A stretch of 64,000 nucleotides of DNA from an uncultured Chitinophagaceae bacterium (GTDB taxonomy: Bacteria; Bacteroidota; Bacteroidia; Chitinophagales; Chitinophagaceae): the NCBI GenBank assembly GCA_937958995.1, contig CALGAP010000007.1, forward strand, positions 372,001-436,000. Direction: 5' to 3'. The notes under the pieces are model-generated. The model ran no database searches, had not been told where the DNA came from, and was given only the letters and a program-made list of their open reading frames with translations. Position 1 is the first letter of the stretch; each line of letters starts with the position of its first letter. Shown in pieces: positions 60,215 through 64,000 of this stretch. A program made the translations under genes and the position numbers.

Positions 60215-63200
60215 TTAAAACGATCCCAAATACCCGCGCTTCTGCAGAATATTCGCCACCGTGTTGGCCAGCGCCACTGCATTGGCAGAACTTTGTCCCT
60301 CCTCTATGCGGATGCAGGCTACAGTGTGCGATTGGCCATCGGGCGTGGGCGCAAAGAATACATACCAACCATCCTGCTTCTTCTCACCATTGATGATGCG
60401 TTCGGGCGTACCCGTTTTTCCCGCTACTTTACTCACGCGAATTTTCTGCTTGCCAGGAGCGCTTGATTGTTCAATCATGTATTGCTTCAAAACCGAAGCA
60501 TATGCGCTGTCTTTGCACACCCGCAGGCCTTCGCACACGGGATGTTGTTTACCTGCCTCCTGCACACAGTAACGCGAAGGCTGCAATACGCCACCATTGG
60601 CAATGGCCCCGGCCATGCGCGCCATCGAAGCCGGTGTGGCTGTCAGCACACTCTGTCCCCAGGCAATACCGGAAAACATACTGCGATATCTCTTGGTTTT
60701 GCCCTTATATTCAGGATTGTCATACTGGCGATGATCCTTACTCAACACGTCCATTCGCCAAAACGCGAGATCGCCGGATAGTTTCCGCGCGTCATTATTC
60801 ATAGTGTAGTCGTACCCGCCGCGCTGATGCAATCGCATACCAGTAGCCTGGTAAAGCGCGGCCATTTCATCTTCCAGGTAGTGATCATTGGCCAGGCGAA
60901 TGAAAAAGATATTGCTCGAGTTGATAATAGCTTCGCGCATGTTCACAAAGGGGACCTTGGGCACAAAAGGCTCCTGCTCTTTTTTGTTGTCGCGGAAAAT
61001 TTCCGCGCGGAAAATATCATTGTACTTTACTTCCGTGGCGGCAAGACCAAGTTTGTTCAAACCAGCCATAGCAGTAAGGATTTTTACCGCAGAACCGGGC
61101 GCTGTAGGATAAGTCATGCCCAAATCTCGATCGGTGACCGGTTTTTCAAGTTTCATTCTCTCCCTGTCAGGCAAGGACAACAATTCTGGCGATTGCAGAT
61201 CAGGCAAAGGATTAAGAGCCGAAGCCAGCACATCGCCGGTACCGGCGTCGAGCACTACCACGGAAATGCGCTTGTCGCTCCAGCGACTGTTTCGCAGTGA
61301 ATCCTGCAATTCAAGCTGCAAAGCGGCATCAACGGTGAGATGAATATTACGGTCGCTGTCCTTTATTTTCCTGATTGCCGCTGCATTGCTGTCAACGCCC
61401 GCGCGCAGACCATCAATGAGCGATGAATAATCGTAACGCGCTAACTGAACGGTCTTATAATATGGTTTTGTAAAACGATCGGGTCGGTACAAGATGCTTA
61501 CAGAGTCTTTTATTTCCCGGCTCACACCAAAACCGCGCAGCGCGGTGATATGTCGCGCTTCCGCGAAGTATCCGTTTGCCTGACCCCAGAACAAGCGCGT
61601 ATTATAATCTCCTGTCCAGAAAAACAGGTCCGCACCGAAGGGATAGTAACGGCGAACACGCTTGTGCAACAGCTCATTGAGCTGATGGTGCGGAATGCCG
61701 GCCTTTCGCAGTGAGTCGATATGATCTTTGACGCGCGCCGCTTCACTGGTGGCCAGTATCAAACCATTGCGGTCGTAAATATCTCCTGCGGCGAGCAGGC
61801 GCATCAGTTTATCGATTCGTGGGTTATAGCTGTAAATCGGTGTGCCGTTGCGCATTACCACGCGTGCCTGTTTCACCAGGTATTCCTCCCTGTCAACCAC
61901 CTGCACGAAGAATAATTTTACTGCCAGCACCACAATGCCGATCATAAAGAAGGCGATGCCGGTAGCCAGCACGGGATCATAATTTTTCTGAACATATTGT
62001 TGTTGTATTTCCTGTCCTGGCCTTGCTGATATTCCCGCCACCACACCCATAGCGGCGAGGTTGATGATCAAAGAGATTTTCCCATAACTCAAAAAAGGAA
62101 CAGCCACACCGGTGAGCGGCAGCAACCCAATAGAGCCACCAGCAATCAGGAGTAATTGCACGCCCATAGCAATCACGATGCCGCTGCAGAGGTAAAATGC
62201 AAAGGGCTGCCCCGACCTGCGCGCGTGTAAGAAACTGCGATGGATAAGTATGCCGAAAAGTAGAAACACGGCTATCAATCCCAGCCAACCCAGTTCCTCT
62301 CCTATGCTCGGCAAAATCATATCGGTATGCGCGGCGGGCATGGTGTTGGCAAATCCGCGGCCGATGCCTTGTCCTGGAAATCCGCCGGAAGAAAGCGTCC
62401 AGTAGCTGTGCGCCAGGTGATCGCCCCCGTACACATCATTGTTCCACTGGCTCAGCCACATTTCTTTTCTGTCGGCCAGCCGCTCTCCAATGCCGGGTAT
62501 GCGGTCACCAAAAGTGAAGGCAGCGATCACCATCAGTACAATAATGGGTGCGTCTGCCATAACAGCAAACGCACCATACCATTTGGTACTGCGCATATGT
62601 CCCAGTAGGATTAACGCCATCAGCACTGCGCCAAAAGCGGCCGCGGTGGCCGTCAAAGCTGGCAGCATGGTCAGCAGCACGCAGTAGGTTGCGCCCGAGA
62701 GCACGGTCAACAAAAGGTTTCCCCGGGCTATACTATAAAAAAATAAAAACGTAAAACACACTACCATCGCCGGCCCCATATCGCCCATGGCCAGGTAAAG
62801 GGCAAGCAATATTCCTATTCCCGCAAATACGCTCCAATTGATAAAGAAACGCCAGCGTATATCAGAGAGGTTACGAATATTGTCAGCATTCGCGGCAAAG
62901 AAACCGGCGAGAAAAAACAACAGGAAATACTTCGTGATCTCTCCCGGCTGAAAGGTGATGCCTGCCAGATGGAGGTTCACTTTTACGCCGCTTCCTTCAG
63001 GCCCTGTACCAAACAACATCGTGAGCAGCGCCATACCAATCGCCAGTGCCAGCCAGGTCCAGCCCTTTTGCTCGTAGATATTTTTCTTTCTGAAATTAAA
63101 AAGACCGTCAAACCACCAGCGTGTGTACCATTTGCGGATATCAATGCTGGATAGAAAGACGTATGCCGCCAGTCCGGCGATGATACCCTGCAATGATTCC

Positions 63201-64000
63201 CCGGCATACAAAGTATCGGTGAGCGGATGTTGAATGCTGAAAAGAGTGAGCACCGACACGCCGCAAAGCAACATGAGCACGGGTAATAGAAAAATATCAG
63301 TTCGCCGGCGCAGCGCCGACAATACGAGATGAGCCAACAAAAATGAAAGTAACAGCCCGCCTGTTACCAATTGAAAACTGCTTCTGAATTCATCAGGTGT
63401 TCTCACCAGCAACACGCTATCTTCTTTCAGCTGACCGTAAGCAATTGCACCGATCAATCTGATCTTATGCGGTTTGGCAGTGAAGGTGTACGATGTGTTT
63501 TTGGGAAGCCCGCTCGTGCCTTTCCAGGCGCCAAATTCAAAACCCGGCTTCATGGGCAGCAGGCTGTAACCTGAATCGCGGTGAAGTCCTGTGAAAACAA
63601 ACTCACCATCGGCGTTGGTGCGCGCATAGCTTAGGCATTCAGTAAGTGAATCATCAATAGGGATCGCGGAAGAATGTTGCCGCAACTCAATCAGCACGCC
63701 GGCCATAGGTTTGCCTTGCCATAGCACGCGGCCTTTCATACTGAGCTCACCATTGCTTACGGATACCTTGTCGCTGAGCGGCATAGGATTATTCAACTCC
63801 GAAACATACAATGCTGAATCAAGACCAAGTCTTTGCCGCGAGGCGCGAAGCCTGTTATAAAAATCTGTTCCGCCCACGGAAGGTTTCCAGTCAACCGGGG
63901 CAAACACGGCAAAAGGAGTCTTGTTGAGCGCACCCAGGTTCCCTGGATGGGGTATGAACAATAATTTGCTTGTCAATGAATCGGCCAGTAGATCAATATC
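60215..64000 (-). CDS. SEDS (FtsW/RodA) glycosyltransferase fused to class B penicillin-binding protein, 5' end cut by window
   Basis: More than 1,250 residues in one frame; the reading frame stays open to the window end, so the true start lies beyond (a TTG at 63974-63976 is inside). Numbering from that TTG: residues 75-170 are a carboxypeptidase-regulatory-like beta domain (MKGRVLWQGKPMAGVLIELR, NADGEFVFTGL); 200-650 a polytopic SEDS domain with FQPGEITKYFLL, the HTDMILPSIGEELG motif with its catalytic-type Asp 552, and PFLSYGK; 672-692 a membrane helix; 700-1253 a class B transpeptidase with GDIYDRNG, SxxK (Ser 962), SSN (1020-1022) and KTG (1187-1189). One polypeptide could thus polymerise and crosslink peptidoglycan. 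An FHA gene follows after 10 bases. Confidence 0.92.
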   Translation of the reverse strand, partial: DIDLLADSLTSKLLFIPHPGNLGALNKTPFAVFAPVDWKPSVGGTDFYNRLRASRQRLGLDSALYVSELNNPMPLSDKVSVSNGELSMKGRVLWQGKPMAGVLIELRQHSSAIPIDDSLTECLSYARTNADGEFVFTGLHRDSGYSLLPMKPGFEFGAWKGTSGLPKNTSYTFTAKPHKIRLIGAIAYGQLKEDSVLLVRTPDEFRSSFQLVTGGLLLSFLLAHLVLSALRRRTDIFLLPVLMLLCGVSVLTLFSIQHPLTDTLYAGESLQGIIAGLAAYVFLSSIDIRKWYTRWWFDGLFNFRKKNIYEQKGWTWLALAIGMALLTMLFGTGPEGSGVKVNLHLAGITFQPGEITKYFLLFFLAGFFAANADNIRNLSDIRWRFFINWSVFAGIGILLALYLAMGDMGPAMVVCFTFLFFYSIARGNLLLTVLSGATYCVLLTMLPALTATAAAFGAVLMALILLGHMRSTKWYGAFAVMADAPIIVLMVIAAFTFGDRIPGIGERLADRKEMWLSQWNNDVYGGDHLAHSYWTLSSGGFPGQGIGRGFANTMPAAHTDMILPSIGEELGWLGLIAVFLLFGILIHRSFLHARRSGQPFAFYLCSGIVIAMGVQLLLIAGGSIGLLPLTGVAVPFLSYGKISLIINLAAMGVVAGISARPGQEIQQQYVQKNYDPVLATGIAFFMIGIVVLAVKLFFVQVVDREEYLVKQARVVMRNGTPIYSYNPRIDKLMRLLAAGDIYDRNGLILATSEAARVKDHIDSLRKAGIPHHQLNELLHKRVRRYYPFGADLFFWTGDYNTRLFWGQANGYFAEARHITALRGFGVSREIKDSVSILYRPDRFTKPYYKTVQLARYDYSSLIDGLRAGVDSNAAAIRKIKDSDRNIHLTVDAALQLELQDSLRNSRWSDKRISVVVLDAGTGDVLASALNPLPDLQSPELLSLPDRERMKLEKPVTDRDLGMTYPTAPGSAVKILTAMAGLNKLGLAATEVKYNDIFRAEIFRDNKKEQEPFVPKVPFVNMREAIINSSNIFFIRLANDHYLEDEMAALYQATGMRLHQRGGYDYTMNNDARKLSGDLAFWRMDVLSKDHRQYDNPEYKGKTKRYRSMFSGIAWGQSVLTATPASMARMAGAIANGGVLQPSRYCVQEAGKQHPVCEGLRVCKDSAYASVLKQYMIEQSSAPGKQKIRVSKVAGKTGTPERIINGEKKQDGWYVFFAPTPDGQSHTVACIRIEEGQSSANAVALANTVANILQKRGYLGSF

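Noticed and set aside
63974..63976. TTG at 63976 as the true start of the SEDS-PBP gene
   Set aside because: The frame stays open to the window edge (eight further codons without stop), so the start is probably upstream.

Overview
The window looks like a chromosomal segment from a member of the Bacteroidota, most likely family Chitinophagaceae. The supporting signs are two proteins with C-terminal type IX secretion sorting domains, a TonB-dependent receptor with an N-terminal carboxypeptidase-regulatory-like domain, DUF4397, DUF4197 and CHRD proteins, LytTR and short Crp/Fnr regulators, the bacillithiol gene bshB1, the agmatine deiminase route to putrescine, and promoters of the Bacteroidota type (TTTG, about 19-20 bases, TAnnTTTG). 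The placement is by gene content only. I found no rRNA, tRNA, CRISPR array, insertion sequence or phage gene. This is mostly housekeeping and envelope chromosome with about 52 genes and little accessory DNA.

Layout. 1-4.3 kb: nucleotidyltransferase, polyprenyl-phosphate sugar transferase and a TonB-dependent receptor. 4.5-7.3 kb: the classic yceD-rpmF-plsX operon followed by a CPBP membrane protease, then two tiny related proteins ending in an RLN-x5-YPFC motif. 8-13.4 kb: surface lipoproteins, a T9SS cargo, an orphan LytTR regulator with a broken receiver domain, polysaccharide deacetylase, a membrane-anchored J protein and a lipoprotein cytochrome c. 13.6-21.5 kb: amidohydrolase fused to a SnoaL-like domain, an outer membrane barrel, a membrane methyltransferase, an ABC-F protein, an M28 peptidase and a CHRD lipoprotein. 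21.5-28.7 kb: stand-alone RlmK-type rRNA methyltransferase coupled to an MFS transporter, DUF4197, thioesterase, FKBP, glucan phosphorylase and an unknown lipoprotein. 28.8-34 kb: manganese regulator and a transporter fused to a UspA domain, with a recognisable operator on the promoter; two tandem Crp/Fnr genes; isocitrate dehydrogenase. 34.3-44.7 kb: GH20 hexosaminidase, stress protein, LysR, threonine synthase, the two-gene agmatine-to-putrescine pathway, desaturase, bshB1 and a serine hydrolase. 44.8-51 kb: dihydrolipoyl dehydrogenase, a second DUF4197, an FAD oxidoreductase, a secreted M43 protease and glutaminyl cyclase. 51-57.5 kb: a leftward cluster encoding a very large TPR protein, an outer membrane barrel, an HU-CCDC81-type membrane protein and a methyltransferase. 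57.6-64 kb: DoxX, thioesterase, a small Lys-rich secreted protein, then an FHA protein downstream of a giant fusion of a SEDS (FtsW/RodA) glycosyltransferase and a class B penicillin-binding protein, cut by the window end.

Most notable points. (1) The SEDS-PBP fusion carrying an extra N-terminal regulatory-like domain, in an operon with an FHA protein. This resembles the separate fha-rodA-pbpA genes of Actinobacteria. (2) The tandem YPFC mini-proteins beside a CPBP protease. (3) About a dozen secreted proteins whose predicted signal-peptide cleavage leaves N-terminal glutamine, in the same window as the glutaminyl cyclase that would cap them. (4) Several families of intergenic repeats: C-rich telomere-like elements, ATCCG-type inverted repeats, and A+T-rich long hairpins including a perfect 37-bp inverted repeat. 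All functional statements come from reading the sequence and recalling family features; no database search was run.
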